From: Mycolicibacterium grossiae
GTDB taxonomy: Bacteria > Actinomycetota > Actinomycetes > Mycobacteriales > Mycobacteriaceae
Reading direction: 5' to 3'
Assembly: GCF_008329645.1 (NCBI RefSeq)
Contig: NZ_CP043474.1
Coordinates: 2,852,001-2,916,000 of the forward strand
Length of the DNA stretch: 64,000 nucleotides
The notes beneath the pieces are model-generated. The model made no database searches and was not told the DNA's origin. It worked only from the letters and a program-made list of their open reading frames with translations. Of the stretch, positions 1-8,436 are shown piece by piece; the first letter of the stretch is position 1, and each line of letters begins with the position of its first letter. The position numbers and the translations under genes are program-made.

Positions 1-1335
1 GCGCCCTCGCTGGCCGGCCTGCGCGACGCCGTCGCCGGCCCCGTCGCGCTGCCCGGTGAGCGGGTGTACGCCCGGGCGACGCCGTGGAACGTCGCGGTGA
101 CCGTGGCGCCGGCGGCAGTCGTGCTGGCGACCTCGGCGTCCGACGTCGCGGCCGTCATGCGGTTCGCCGCCGAGCGGGGCTTTCGGGTGGCGGTGCAGGC
201 GACCGGCCACGGCGCGCTCGGCGTGGGCGCGGACACAATCCTGGTGCACACGGGTGGCCTGGGCGGCTGCGTGATCGACGTGCCGCAGCGCACCGCGCGG
301 GTGGGCGCCGGCGTGACGTGGCAGCAGGTGATCGACGCGGCTGCGCCGCAGGGTCTGGCGCCGCTGTGCGGGTCCGCACCCGGGGTCGGGGTCGTCGGTT
401 ACCTCACCGGCGGCGGCATCGGCCCGCTGGTGCGGACCGTCGGGTTGTCGTCGGACTACGTCCGGGCCTTCGAGCTGGTGACCGGCGCCGGGGAGGTGCT
501 GTGGGTGACGCCCGAGGAGCACGCCGAACTGTTCTGGGGCGTGCGCGGTGGCAAGTCGATGCTGGGCATCGTCACCGCCATCGAGTTCGAGCTGCTCCCG
601 ATCGCCGAGTTCTACGGCGGCGCACTGTACTTCGACGGCGACGACGCCGCGGCGGTGCTGCACGCCTGGCGGGAGTGGGGTGCCGGGCTGCCCGAGACCG
701 CCAACACGTCGATCGCGCTGCAGCAGCTGCCGCCGCTGCCCGGCGTGCCGGAGCCGCTGGCGGGCCGGCTGACGGTGGCGGTGCGCTACATCGGGCTCGG
801 CGACCCGGGTGACGCCGAGCGGCTGCTGGCGCCGATGCGCGCGGTCGCGACGCCGGTCCTGGACAGCGTCGGGCGCTACCCGTACGCGGCGATCGGCATG
901 GTGCATGCTGATCCGGTGGACCCCATGCCGATCAACGAGGACCAGGCGCTGCTGCGCGAGCTGACGCCCGAGGCCGTCGACGTCCTCCTGGCGGCCGCCG
1001 GGCCGGGGTCGGGCTCGCCGCAGGTGATCGTGGAGCTGCGCCAGCTGGGCGGTGCGCTGGCGCGGGAGCCGCGGCACCGCAGCGCGTTCTGCCACCGCGA
1101 CGCCGCGTACTCGCTGGCCGTCATCGGCGCGATGGTGCCGCCGGTCGCCGAGGCGGTGCCCGGCCACGCCCGTGCGTTGTGCGCGGCGCTGGGAGAGTGG
1201 ACCACCGGCGGGCAGATGCCGAACTTCGCCCCGTCGCACGACGCGGACCGCCCGCGCCGCTGCTACGACGAGGACACACTGGCCTGGCTGCAGGCGCTCG
1301 CGCAGCGGCACGATCCGGCCGGAACGTTGGCCTGA
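1..1335 (+). CDS. FAD-binding oxidoreductase (PCMH/berberine-bridge type), 5' partial
   Basis: This is the C-terminal 444 codons of a flavin-dependent oxidase. The frame is open to the first base and the residues before the internal GTG at 64 (GLRDAVAGPV, LPGERVY) match the usual family N-terminus, so the true start lies upstream. The FAD-binding fold is visible as ATGHGALG, a run through GAGVTWQQV, the PLCGSAPGVGVVGYLTGGGIG stretch and VRGGKSMLGIVTAIEFEL. The C-terminus (NFAPSHDADRPRRCYDEDTLAWLQALAQRHDPAG) is the berberine-bridge-like tail that ends such enzymes. Substrate cannot be read from sequence. It is ordinary chromosomal DNA next to the tRNA integration site. Confidence 0.85.
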   Translation, partial: APSLAGLRDAVAGPVALPGERVYARATPWNVAVTVAPAAVVLATSASDVAAVMRFAAERGFRVAVQATGHGALGVGADTILVHTGGLGGCVIDVPQRTARVGAGVTWQQVIDAAAPQGLAPLCGSAPGVGVVGYLTGGGIGPLVRTVGLSSDYVRAFELVTGAGEVLWVTPEEHAELFWGVRGGKSMLGIVTAIEFELLPIAEFYGGALYFDGDDAAAVLHAWREWGAGLPETANTSIALQQLPPLPGVPEPLAGRLTVAVRYIGLGDPGDAERLLAPMRAVATPVLDSVGRYPYAAIGMVHADPVDPMPINEDQALLRELTPEAVDVLLAAAGPGSGSPQVIVELRQLGGALAREPRHRSAFCHRDAAYSLAVIGAMVPPVAEAVPGHARALCAALGEWTTGGQMPNFAPSHDADRPRRCYDEDTLAWLQALAQRHDPAGTLA

Positions 1336-1386
1336 GCACCCGATTTGGACTCCGCCCGCGGCTTCGGTAACCTTTCGTTTACCCGA

Positions 1387-1463
1387 CGCGGGGTGGAGCA
1401 GCTCGGTAGCTCGCTGGGCTCATAACCCAGAGGTCGCAGGTTCGAATCCTGTCCCCGCTACCA
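1387..1463 (+). tRNA. initiator tRNA-fMet (CAT anticodon), CCA encoded
   Basis: A full cloverleaf with CCA in the DNA. The anticodon loop is CTCATAA on a CTGGG/CCCAG stem, and three consecutive G-C pairs next to the loop are the initiator hallmark. The acceptor stem GCGGGG/CCCCGC has an unpaired first position (C1 against T72), also an initiator feature. The T-arm reads AGGTTCGAATCCT. An integrase gene sits just downstream, so the 3' half is the likely attachment site of the element starting near 1504. Confidence 0.97.
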
Positions 1464-1468
1464 GGTAG

Positions 1469-1503
1469 AACGGCTCCCGGAGGCAACTCCGGGAGCCGTT
1501 TTC
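1469..1503 (+). terminator. rho-independent terminator after tRNA-fMet
   Basis: A perfect 12-bp stem (AACGGCTCCCGG / CCGGGAGCCGTT) with an 8-base loop, followed by a short T run, six bases after the tRNA CCA end. Confidence 0.85.
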
Positions 1504-1508
1504 ATTGG

Positions 1509-1531
1509 GTTTGTGAACGTGTTTGTGAACG
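1509..1531. repeat. two direct GTTTGTGAACG repeats, candidate integrase arm sites
   Basis: GTTTGTGAACG occurs at 1509-1519 and 1521-1531, a 12-base period close to one helical turn. They lie between the tRNA and the convergent integrase, where arm-type binding sites are expected. The rest of 1532-1841 shows no convincing gene or RNA. Confidence 0.4.
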
Positions 1532-1841
1532 TTAGCGAAGCTACCCTTCACCCTTCACAAGGTCGCGTTGGAGGACCTCTCGCTGTTCGCGTTCGTCGCA
1601 GCCCGTCATTTCAGGTCAACGCCCTGGTGCTCATGCCCGCTCCAGAGATCGCTGTGTGCGTACTCGTGCCGACATGCGCGGCGGCGAGGCCCCGCGAGAG
1701 CTAGTGGACGAGAAGTGAGGCGAGCTGGTGGTGCGTGGGAATGAACTCAAGCTGGCAGCCCATCCCGGCAGCGCACTTCTGCACGCTGCAAAAAGCTGAC
1801 GCCAGGCGTATCGGTACACGTGACAAGTGGCGGACCGCTGT

Positions 1842-3206
1842 CTAATCTCCGGCAGGGTCTATCTGTCCGTCTGCGGCACGTTCGGAGTTATCCGAAGTGT
1901 CGACACCACCCCCGAGCAGAAATGCCGCCGCCTGCTCGGCAGCTTCCCTGTCATCGTTTTTGAGTACATGGGCATAGGTCTGAAGGAAGAACCCGACGTC
2001 CGCGTGCCCGATGCGCTCACTAACAATTTTCGGGCTAACGCCGGCCTTCAACGCTGCTGTCGCGTACGAGTGCCGTAGATCGTGGAACGTGATGCGCTCA
2101 AGTCCGGCGGCTGCCGCTAACCGGTCGAACCTCTGCCGGATGGAATCGGGGTGCGGCGGTCGGCCGTCCTCAAACGTGAAGACGTAATTGCCAGGACGGT
2201 AGTCGGTCCCGAAGAACTCCCTCTCCTCATCCTGTTGCCGGCGCCACTTCTCCAGCGCCTCAGCGGTAGTCCGGTCTATCGCGATCGTCTGGTCCGCGTT
2301 GTGCGTCTTGCCACCGGCCTTATCGAGCGCTTGGCCACCCACCACTACCCGATTGTCGTGCACCGTGATTTCGCGGGCGTCCAGGTCGACATCGGGCCAC
2401 CTCAGGCCACAAATCTGCCCGCGTCGTATTCCGGTGGTGAGTTCAAGGAGAAAGAGCGCGGCGAAGCGATCACCGCTTACCGCCCGCAGGAACCTCTGTA
2501 TTTCCTGAGCGTTCCAGATGGTTCGACGCGCGCGGGATCGTTTTGGAGGCCGCACGTTGGCTGCTGGGTTGTGAGCCGTGTACTTCCACGCGACGGCATC
2601 GACGAGGGCCCGGTGGATCATCGCGTGCACATTTCGTACGGTCTTCGGGGCTAGTCCGGGATTCACGCGCTTCGGCACGATACCGGCCTTGTACCGGCGT
2701 ACTGCGGCGCGGGCGGCGTGAATCGTTGTGCCACAGGCGTTAGCGACCTCGCGCGGCTCTGGCGATGCTCCGTTGATCGTGTGGCTATGCCAGTAGCGGT
2801 ACATCGCATAGTTGCGGTCTTGCTTGATTCGGCCGCTGCTTAGGAGTTTGGCGTAGAGCCTCAGCAGCTGCGGCTCGTCCAGACGCTGCAGCTTCTCTGC
2901 CCCAATGTGAGGAATTACGTAGCTCGCGGCATAGTCCTTCCAGTTCTGCCACGTGGTGGCATCCAGCGATGCCTCAACAGCGACGAACCATTCCGTGAAA
3001 AATTGAGCGACCGTGCGGGTGGACGGTCGGATGATGCGTCCCTGATCCGCTTCCCGCATGGCATCGCGACATGCCTTCCAGGCTTCCTTCTCAGTCGGGA
3101 ATCCACCCTTTGAAACGGTGGGGTACTCGCCGGTGGACGGGTCTCTGTCCGGTGCTCGGAACCGGTATGTCCACGTTTTCCCGCGCTGATAGACCGCTCC
3201 CTTCAC
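1842..3206 (-). CDS. int: tyrosine site-specific integrase
   Basis: A 454-residue phage/ICE-type integrase. It has an Arm-type N-terminal domain (WTYRFRAPDRDPSTGEYPTV), a SAM-like core-binding region around residues 60-130, and a catalytic domain with Arg in TGIRRGQICGLRW near residue 259, HDLRHSYA near 377, the IGHAD motif, and the Tyr nucleophile in QTYAHVL near 410. All catalytic positions are present, so it should be active. It points towards the initiator tRNA, about 380 bp away, the normal geometry for a tRNA-integrating element. The start is GTG, overlapping the upstream small HTH gene by 4 bases. Confidence 0.95.
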   Translation of the reverse strand: MKGAVYQRGKTWTYRFRAPDRDPSTGEYPTVSKGGFPTEKEAWKACRDAMREADQGRIIRPSTRTVAQFFTEWFVAVEASLDATTWQNWKDYAASYVIPHIGAEKLQRLDEPQLLRLYAKLLSSGRIKQDRNYAMYRYWHSHTINGASPEPREVANACGTTIHAARAAVRRYKAGIVPKRVNPGLAPKTVRNVHAMIHRALVDAVAWKYTAHNPAANVRPPKRSRARRTIWNAQEIQRFLRAVSGDRFAALFLLELTTGIRRGQICGLRWPDVDLDAREITVHDNRVVVGGQALDKAGGKTHNADQTIAIDRTTAEALEKWRRQQDEEREFFGTDYRPGNYVFTFEDGRPPHPDSIRQRFDRLAAAAGLERITFHDLRHSYATAALKAGVSPKIVSERIGHADVGFFLQTYAHVLKNDDREAAEQAAAFLLGGGVDTSDNSERAADGQIDPAGD

Positions 3207-3385
3207 GGGGCGACCAGTTGACGCAACTCGGCTGTGACGATGTAGACGCGACCGCCCAGCCTGCGCGTGGGCAGTTCGCCTGACGCGGCAAGCCGGTAAG
3301 CGGCTGCCCTGCTGATGCCCAAAATCTCGGCGGCCTTTTTTACTGCCAGAAGAAGGGGAAGGTCATCAAATACGTTATTAGACAC
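3203..3385 (-). CDS. xis: excisionase-like small HTH protein
   Basis: A 60-residue protein with a MerR/Xis-type winged helix: VKKAAEILGISRAAAYRLAASGELPTRR followed by the wing LGGRVYIVTAELRQLV. Proteins of this type act as recombination directionality factors or activators for the adjacent integrase. It starts at GTG with a strong GGAGGTG ribosome site 8 bases upstream and overlaps the integrase start by 4 bases, so the two are translationally coupled. Role as excisionase is inferred from size and position. Confidence 0.8.
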   Translation of the reverse strand: MSNNVFDDLPLLLAVKKAAEILGISRAAAYRLAASGELPTRRLGGRVYIVTAELRQLVAP

Positions 3386-3408
3386 AGAGTTTCACCTCCT
3401 CTCACAAA

Positions 3409-4188
3409 TTAATGAGTTTGCCGCTTTTGTGGGCTGCATCGCGGGCAGAACGCTGCTGCTTGCGTGCCGTCCAATTGTGTTATCGAGATCGTGCGCGATA
3501 GCGGATCCTCGCATTCGCCGCACCACGGTGTTCTTCCTCTTGGTGCGAAGGGCGGTGGGGCTGGTAGCTCGGAAAGCCGTCGCCTTAAAACCGCTGCCGG
3601 AGAGCGAACGCCTTCGGGTCGAGATGCGAGGTGATCAACCAAGGTCTGAGATGACCAGCCCGCCGCGAAAGCGGCTTCAATCGCGGGAACGAGCTTCCTT
3701 GCGTCCTCGCCGCTGACTCGCCAGGGTGCGGGAAGGGAGTTGAGTAACGAAACTGACGATGGTTCGGCTTGAGGTTCTTCTTGGAGGTTCAAGGGGTCCG
3801 CGCATCGGACCCCCTGCCGAACAGACTGTGGACCCCCCCTGTGCGAAAGCCGGACGGGCCCCGCCGTCTGCTCGGACTGGGGGTGTCCGAGAGCTGAGGT
3901 GGGGTGCAAGTGCGGCGCATCAGGGTGATTGAGGAGGTAGAGATTCGAGCGTCTGGCTCCGGAATCGTGATGCCGAGCGACTCGAACTATAAGTCTGTCG
4001 TTCTCCAGCTTGCCGAGCACCTTCAGGACGGTGCTTCGCGCGGCACATGTCTCCGTCACAAGGGTTCGTTGAGACGGGTAGCAGGAGAAGGTTCCATCCG
4101 CTCGGTTCGCGAGCAGCATGAGGACGAGACGTTCTAGCGGAGTCTCGACCTCAACCGCTATGGACCAGTCGAGCGCTTTCCAGCTCAT
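3409..4188 (-). CDS. winged-helix replication/regulatory protein of the integrated element
   Basis: A 259-residue protein with an N-terminal HTH_36-type domain: LERLVLMLLANRADGTFSCYPSQRTLVTETCAARSTVLKVLGKLENDRLIVRV, residues about 17-70. Helix-turn-helix proteins of this arrangement are frequent in actinobacterial phages, integrative plasmids and their replication modules. The middle is low-complexity. The C-terminus carries two Cys pairs (CGECEDP and CPRCSPQ), a probable zinc ribbon. It lies directly upstream of xis-int on the same strand, with 11-bp iterons on its 5' side, so a replication-initiator or element-control role is plausible but not proven. Confidence 0.7.
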   Translation of the reverse strand: MSWKALDWSIAVEVETPLERLVLMLLANRADGTFSCYPSQRTLVTETCAARSTVLKVLGKLENDRLIVRVARHHDSGARRSNLYLLNHPDAPHLHPTSALGHPQSEQTAGPVRLSHRGGPQSVRQGVRCADPLNLQEEPQAEPSSVSLLNSLPAPWRVSGEDARKLVPAIEAAFAAGWSSQTLVDHLASRPEGVRSPAAVLRRRLSELPAPPPFAPRGRTPWCGECEDPLSRTISITQLDGTQAAAFCPRCSPQKRQTH

Positions 4189-4463
4189 CGGTCGTCCTCG
4201 CTTGCTGTTTTCGATCGGTAGAACATCGGCGCAAAGTTCTCCTTATGCGGTGGTACGCGCTCGCTTGGACAATGGAGCTGGCCAATTCGACCAAGACACG
4301 CGATATCAATCTCGTAGAACTGGAACGTAGATGGACGGATGAAACGGCGTCCACCACCTTGGGCAACATGACTGAGATTTCAACTGCTGTCGCGCTTTCG
4401 GGCAGACAAGAGGCGAATTTCGCACAGCCAACTTGGGTAGTGGCCGGCGGTCTCTTGAGCACC

Positions 4464-4501
4464 AGTTGAGCCCTAGTTGAGCCCTAGTTGGGCACTAGTT
4501 G
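4464..4501. repeat. 11-bp iterons (AGTTGAGCCCT), candidate origin or operator
   Basis: Four tandem copies at exactly 11-base spacing: AGTTGAGCCCT (4464), AGTTGAGCCCT (4475), AGTTGGGCACT (4486) and the start of a fourth, AGTTG (4497). One copy per helical turn would let a protein bind one DNA face. They lie 275 bp upstream of the HTH gene at 4188, in a stretch (4189-4761) where I see no convincing gene. Confidence 0.55.
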
Positions 4502-4761
4502 TTCTATTCGTCTGTGTCGCTGTACCTTTGGGCATGCCCGCAAATCGCGCCATACCCGGCAAATGAGGTTGGGTGGCCGGCGGTTTTCTCGCATAATCTG
4601 TTTGGGTCAGTGGTCAGTGGCGCACGTGCTCGCTACTCTTACGGGCGTGTATGGCGCGATCCCAGGCTCTGGCTGCGGCCGTGCCTGTCTGTCGGCCGGG
4701 CCAGCTGTTTCATGTGGCAAGTTCGGGGACGAGACGGTTTCTTAAAACGCGGAGGCTAGAT

Positions 4762-5481
4762 GTGAACGATGACATGAGTCAGGCCAATAGCCGCGGTTTC
4801 GAACTCGGCAGGAGACATGCCGCACTCGCGGAGGTCATCAGGCAAGCAGCGGTGTGGGCGCGTTCCTTTGGGGTGCCAACTTCTGAAGTGCTACCAAACG
4901 CAACGCCATTCGTGACGTACCCACTTAGGCGACAAAGCGATTATTTGATGTCGCTGTGGGAGCGCTTGGGTGGTGCGTGCTTGGATCTTGCGTGCTCGTT
5001 TGAGGAGGGATCGAGCAAGAGGCATGGCTCAGCAGCGCCGCATCGAGATGAGTGCGCGATTGAACCAACGAACTGCGTAAGCGGCGCAGACTATGTATTT
5101 AGCCTCCAATCCAGATCGCCGTATTACCAGACGTTGCAGGATTTCTGGCGAGACGAGGTCGCGAGTGCGTCGCTGTACCTCAGTGTTGCCGGAATAGGTA
5201 CCGACGATCTCGAACGGTATGCCTCCGCCTCGCAAGCGATCTTTGATGACGCATCAGCTGTGATGCGTGACGCCTACGCGCATGCGGTTGCGGCAACCTA
5301 TGGGCGGATCTGGGCCCGCGCTTCGGGTGACAACGAGGGGCGTGCCCTGATTGCTTGGATGAGGGCCCTTGTCGAGGTTGGGTTCACGTTTGAAGAATGT
5401 GTGTCAGAACTGCGCGATGTCGGACTAGCATCGCCTGAAGCCGTGGCGTATTGCCTGGCTCGTAGAAGCTCATGGTTTTAG
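4762..5481 (+). CDS. hypothetical protein of the integrated element
   Basis: A 239-residue protein I do not recognise. The start is GTG at 4762, with GGAGG six bases upstream; the open frame extends further upstream but has no coding character there. The protein is helical, with Trp, Asp and Arg spread evenly and an Ala-rich C-terminal half (SASQAIFDDASAVMRDAYAHAVAATYGRIWARA). There is no signal peptide or membrane segment. Codon choice is less GC-biased than that of the genes after 8 kb, fitting the lower-GC element. Probably an element-specific soluble protein. Confidence 0.6.
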   Translation: MNDDMSQANSRGFELGRRHAALAEVIRQAAVWARSFGVPTSEVLPNATPFVTYPLRRQSDYLMSLWERLGGACLDLACSFEEGSSKRHGSAAPHRDECAIEPTNCVSGADYVFSLQSRSPYYQTLQDFWRDEVASASLYLSVAGIGTDDLERYASASQAIFDDASAVMRDAYAHAVAATYGRIWARASGDNEGRALIAWMRALVEVGFTFEECVSELRDVGLASPEAVAYCLARRSSWF

Positions 5482-5527
5482 CGAATGCATACGCAGGAGT
5501 GCGCGCTGCGCACTAGGGTTCGGTCCA

Positions 5528-5770
5528 GTGTCTGACAGTGCGGGTGGTCGCCGCCGTAACTGGCGACATCGCGAAAATCGTAGAAGCACTGCGTTTTTAT
5601 CGAAGCGGGTGAGTCACGAGGACCACGATCTCATAGTTGCCTACGCGAAGAGCTTGGACGTTTCAGTCGCCGCTCTCCTTGATCCCGCTATACAAGAACT
5701 TCTCAGCAGGGCTCGTGTTCATTTCGCGCAAACTTCAGTTGAGCGCGCTGATCATCAGGATTCCAATTGA
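5528..5770 (+). CDS. small basic protein, possible ribbon-helix-helix-type DNA binder
   Basis: An 80-residue protein starting at GTG 5528, 46 bases after the preceding gene. The N-terminus is Arg-rich (GGRRRNWRHRENRRSTAFLSKRVSHEDHDLIVAYAKSLDVSVAALLDPAIQELL); the core has the strand-helix-helix rhythm of small DNA-binding partition or regulatory proteins. It is convergent with the ParA partner gene at 5816. Function is not established. Confidence 0.5.
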   Translation: MSDSAGGRRRNWRHRENRRSTAFLSKRVSHEDHDLIVAYAKSLDVSVAALLDPAIQELLSRARVHFAQTSVERADHQDSN

Positions 5771-5815
5771 GCGACCCGTAAGAGGGCCGCACCGAATTGC
5801 TGTGGTGTTCCTCGG

Positions 5816-6154
5816 CTAGCGACGGCCCTTGGAGATGGCGTCGGTTATTCGGTCTGAGAGTGCTTGATCGCCCAGAAGTTCTTCGACTAGCGCGGCGAGT
5901 ACTTCTTGTCCGGTAACTCGCGCGAGGCCGAGCTTGTCTGCGGCGCTGCGCTGCCAGTTGTCGAGGCCACGGTGGGCGATAGGAGAGAGATCGACGGTAC
6001 GGCGGACGTTTTTCTGGCGCACGACAGGGGTTGTGGGCGCAGGTGTCGACGGTGCGGCGCTTTCCTCCGGGAGCTGGCTGGCCTGCCGTGCCTGCGGCGG
6101 CTTTTGCCGCAGTCGTTCAGCGTTTGCTCTGATCTTGTCTGCGGCGGCGCTCAC
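5816..6154 (-). CDS. ParB-like centromere-binding partner of ParA
   Basis: A 112-residue protein encoded 31 bases downstream of parA on the same strand. It has a basic, Pro/Ala-rich flexible N-terminus (residues 1-48) and a folded C-terminus with RRTVDLSPIAHRGLDNWQRSAADKLGLARVTGQEVLAALVEELL, the profile of small ribbon-helix-helix centromere-binding proteins that pair with type Ib ParA. The start is GTG. Candidate binding repeats (TCAGTA/TACTGA) lie between the pair and around the parA promoter. It would secure segregation of the element when excised. Confidence 0.65.
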   Translation of the reverse strand: MSAAADKIRANAERLRQKPPQARQASQLPEESAAPSTPAPTTPVVRQKNVRRTVDLSPIAHRGLDNWQRSAADKLGLARVTGQEVLAALVEELLGDQALSDRITDAISKGRR

Positions 6155-6182
6155 GTGACTGTCCCTCTGATCTGATTCCCGT

Positions 6183-6208
6183 ACTTCAGCATGTCAGTAT
6201 TTCAGTAC
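6183..6208. repeat. TCAGTA/TACTGA-type repeats at the parA 3' end, candidate parS
   Basis: CTTCAG, TGTCAGTA and TTTCAGTAC are packed in 26 bases; CAGTATTTCAGTAC is the reverse complement of a motif close to the CTACTGAAATAC seen upstream of parA near 6955. Recurrence at both ends of the cassette suggests a partition-protein site. Confidence 0.45.
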
Positions 6209-6842
6209 GGTTCGCATCGCCGCCCACCAACTCGGCCGCGATGTCGCCATACGCGGTGGCCGCGGCGTTGATAATTGGAAGTCCGAATGCCTGTGCGTAG
6301 CGTTCCAGGCGGCCGACTGTGGGGCCCAGAACACGTACTCCGTCGTCGATTAGCATTTGGCGGTACACCTCGGTACTCGCGGCACGGGGAACAGTGCGGG
6401 TCAGCACGACGGCTAGCTGAGGCGGGTCAGCTGGAGACAAGGTGGCGGCGTCTTCGACTACTTCCCGGATTGCCGCTAGTCGTGCGTACTCCATCCCGGT
6501 CGGCGCCAGCGGCACCAGGACGTGGGTTGCGAGCCGGATGGCAGATGCGACCACTCCGCGACGTTCCGTCATCGGCGGTGTATCGATCACCACGGCGTCG
6601 TAGCGTTCGCCGACGATTCCCGGCAACTTTCGGTGCAAGTCGGTCACAGGCATCCCGATTACGGGCAGGGACCACGCCCCGACATCTGACCATGTGAGCA
6701 GAGATTCGTTCTCCCCGTCGGCGTCGACACCCAGTACGGACAGTCCAGTTTCGGTCATTGCGTGCATGACAAATGCGGCGGTCGTTGTTTTGGTTGATCC
6801 GCCTTTGAGGTTGGCCACAACAAGTGTGAGCGGAGGTGACAT
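6186..6842 (-). CDS. parA: ParA-family partition ATPase
   Basis: A 218-residue ATPase with the deviant Walker A motif ANLKGGSTKTTTA (residues 8-20), a Walker A'-type LGVDADGENESLLTW, and Walker B VVIDTPPM near residue 87. It lacks an N-terminal HTH, as in short type Ib plasmid ParA proteins, so its small partner at 5816 is expected to bind the centromere and repress the operon. The start is ATG with GGAGGTG just upstream. Presence on a tRNA-integrated element suggests an integrative plasmid or phage-plasmid ancestry. Confidence 0.93.
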   Translation of the reverse strand: MSPPLTLVVANLKGGSTKTTTAAFVMHAMTETGLSVLGVDADGENESLLTWSDVGAWSLPVIGMPVTDLHRKLPGIVGERYDAVVIDTPPMTERRGVVASAIRLATHVLVPLAPTGMEYARLAAIREVVEDAATLSPADPPQLAVVLTRTVPRAASTEVYRQMLIDDGVRVLGPTVGRLERYAQAFGLPIINAAATAYGDIAAELVGGDANRTEILTC

Positions 6843-6940
6843 GGGGTCGATTCGTTAGTAGCGGAATGCCTTTCATTCAGCGATCACTATAGAAACGCCA
6901 GCGCCACTGGGGCCAGCGCCACAAGCAACTTCGACCAGAA

Positions 6941-6973
6941 TCAGTAAGTCAGTATCTACTGAAATACGGAGTG
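6941..6973. promoter_or_regulatory. TCAGTA repeat cluster upstream of parA, candidate partition site/operator
   Basis: TCAGTAAG, TCAGTATC and TACTGAAATAC stand in tandem about 100 bases upstream of parA and just before the divergent small gene at 6992. The same hexamer recurs at 6183-6208 and 7245-7285. Confidence 0.5.
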
Positions 6974-6991
6974 TTCTGTTAGTTTGTTGCT

Positions 6992-7249
6992 ATGGAGAAT
7001 GACTTGGCGACGGTGGTTGCGTTCGTTGCGCAAGTTCGATTGAACTGCCGCACTCTGCTGGCCAACCCGTTCAACGCAGCGGCTGGCGAGGCCCTCGCCG
7101 ATCTCATGTTGGAGGTTGCTCCGCTAGCCGATGAAGCACTCGGACGCATCACAGCCGCGGCTGTCGACGAAGGCGCCGGAGCGACAGGCCTCCTGGAGGG
7201 TTTGGCCGCAGCCAGTCCACAGCGGACTGCGTTGAGCCGTATGTACTGA
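6992..7249 (+). CDS. small hypothetical protein divergent from parA
   Basis: An 85-residue, Ala/Leu-rich, all-helical soluble protein (VVAFVAQVRLNCRTLLANPFNAAAGEALADLMLEVAPLADEALGRI). I do not recognise it. It starts at ATG 6992 and shares the TCAGTA-rich divergent promoter with parA, so it probably belongs to the partition cassette. Another TACTGA cluster follows its stop. Confidence 0.55.
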   Translation: MENDLATVVAFVAQVRLNCRTLLANPFNAAAGEALADLMLEVAPLADEALGRITAAAVDEGAGATGLLEGLAAASPQRTALSRMY

Positions 7250-7285
7250 CCTACTGTCCTACTAACTTACTGACTACTTCGCAGT
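7245..7285. repeat. TACTGA/TACT repeat cluster after the ParA region
   Basis: TACTGACC, TACTGTCC, TACTAACT, TACTGACTACTT follow each other at about 8-base steps, echoing the TCAGTA repeats around parA. From here to 7850 I see no convincing gene: only short frames without coding character in a 565-base stretch, possibly the scar of the element's distal part. Confidence 0.45.
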
Positions 7286-7850
7286 GAAGTTTCCTATCAG
7301 TGCCTACGAGGGGTCACGGGACCGAGTGAGAAGGGCGATTGCCGCCGAAGCCCCCAGTCCTCGACCTGGCACCGTTGAACCCATCGGTCGCACCTGGGGG
7401 TAAAGCGCCAGAAAGGACTTTCGCTAGCCGCGAAGCGCCCTGGCGGTTCAGTGCCTTGCGGCTCTCTACGCTCCGTCAGTCCGATGCACGTAGCCATCTC
7501 GCGCGGCTCGTCGTTCGTCGCTGAATTCGTCGGTGTTGAACTCCGTGGCTAGCAGGGTGTAGCCGCCATCGACGTCATCTGGGCGCGAAGACGTCGGCAC
7601 AGACGGCGCTGACCCGCTTTCACCACCTTCGCCCGTCACGCGTTTCAGGGTAGACGCGGTCGGTCCGCCGCCCGGTGTTGTCACACGCGCCCGTCACAGT
7701 TCCATTCGGATGCGTCCCTCGCACCCATGAATCATGTCCGTGCTAATCCGGTCTGACACAGGTCGGGTGTTCCTCGGGCCTAATTGGTAGCGCAGTTGTC
7801 GTCGCCGCTTGTGTGGCGGGCCTGAGGGTTATGCGACCTTCCGTGCCTGG

Positions 7851-8180
7851 TCAGTTTGCGCCTCGTCGAGGTAGGCCATAAAGGGCGCGTATCTCGTCTT
7901 CGCCGAACGTGCGACCGGCGGCAATGTCGGCTTCCGATTTCATCAGCAATTCGCGAAGACGCCCAACGTCAACGGATGTATCATCGAAGGGCCAGTCGTC
8001 GAGATCACCAGTGGGCCAGTCGTCCTCGGGAGACGGCTCATGGCAATCATCCGGCACACCACGGTCGGGCCTCTGACGTAGCGGTGGGTGGTGGGAGACC
8101 CAATTACCTCGGGTATCGCTGTTCTCTTCCGTCACCTTCCGAGGATAGGTCAGATCGGTCGCTTCCACGCGGGTAGCCAA
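7851..8180 (-). CDS. possible antitoxin-like small acidic protein
   Basis: A 109-residue frame with an acidic, disordered-looking N-terminus (SPEDDWPTGDLDDWPFDD) and a C-terminal helix RLRELLMKSEADIAAGRTFGEDEIRALYGL. That tail resembles the ends of Phd/prevent-host-death antitoxins, where such a segment contacts the toxin. I see no toxin gene beside it. It could be a relic or a shorter protein than drawn. Confidence 0.35.
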   Translation of the reverse strand: MATRVEATDLTYPRKVTEENSDTRGNWVSHHPPLRQRPDRGVPDDCHEPSPEDDWPTGDLDDWPFDDTSVDVGRLRELLMKSEADIAAGRTFGEDEIRALYGLPRRGAN

Positions 8181-8436
8181 CCCACCATATCGGCGACCCG
8201 CTTGCAGCCACGGTCAAGGGCCGAGCAAGATGTTCCGATACGCGAGTGAGCGTGCAGAGCCATCCGGGTCCTCCACCTAGGACGGATTGTCTGAATTCAG
8301 TCATTTTGGACACGGCGATGCATAGTCCGTTAAATTGCTCGATTTGCCTATGCTGTTCCATGAGCTGAGGAAACGTCACATGGCAAGTTGGCTGTCCTGG
8401 TGGCCTCGTGTCAGCTTCTCGCCTACCGTCGTGTTC

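Noticed and set aside
4488..4759. Short plus-strand frames upstream of the 4762 gene
   Set aside because: Rich in Cys/Trp without domain logic, no ribosome site, and they overlap in several frames.
7297..7684. Small frames between the ParA region and the antitoxin-like gene
   Set aside because: Products are compositionally random, and no start or partner could be supported; a toxin gene for 7851 was sought and not found.
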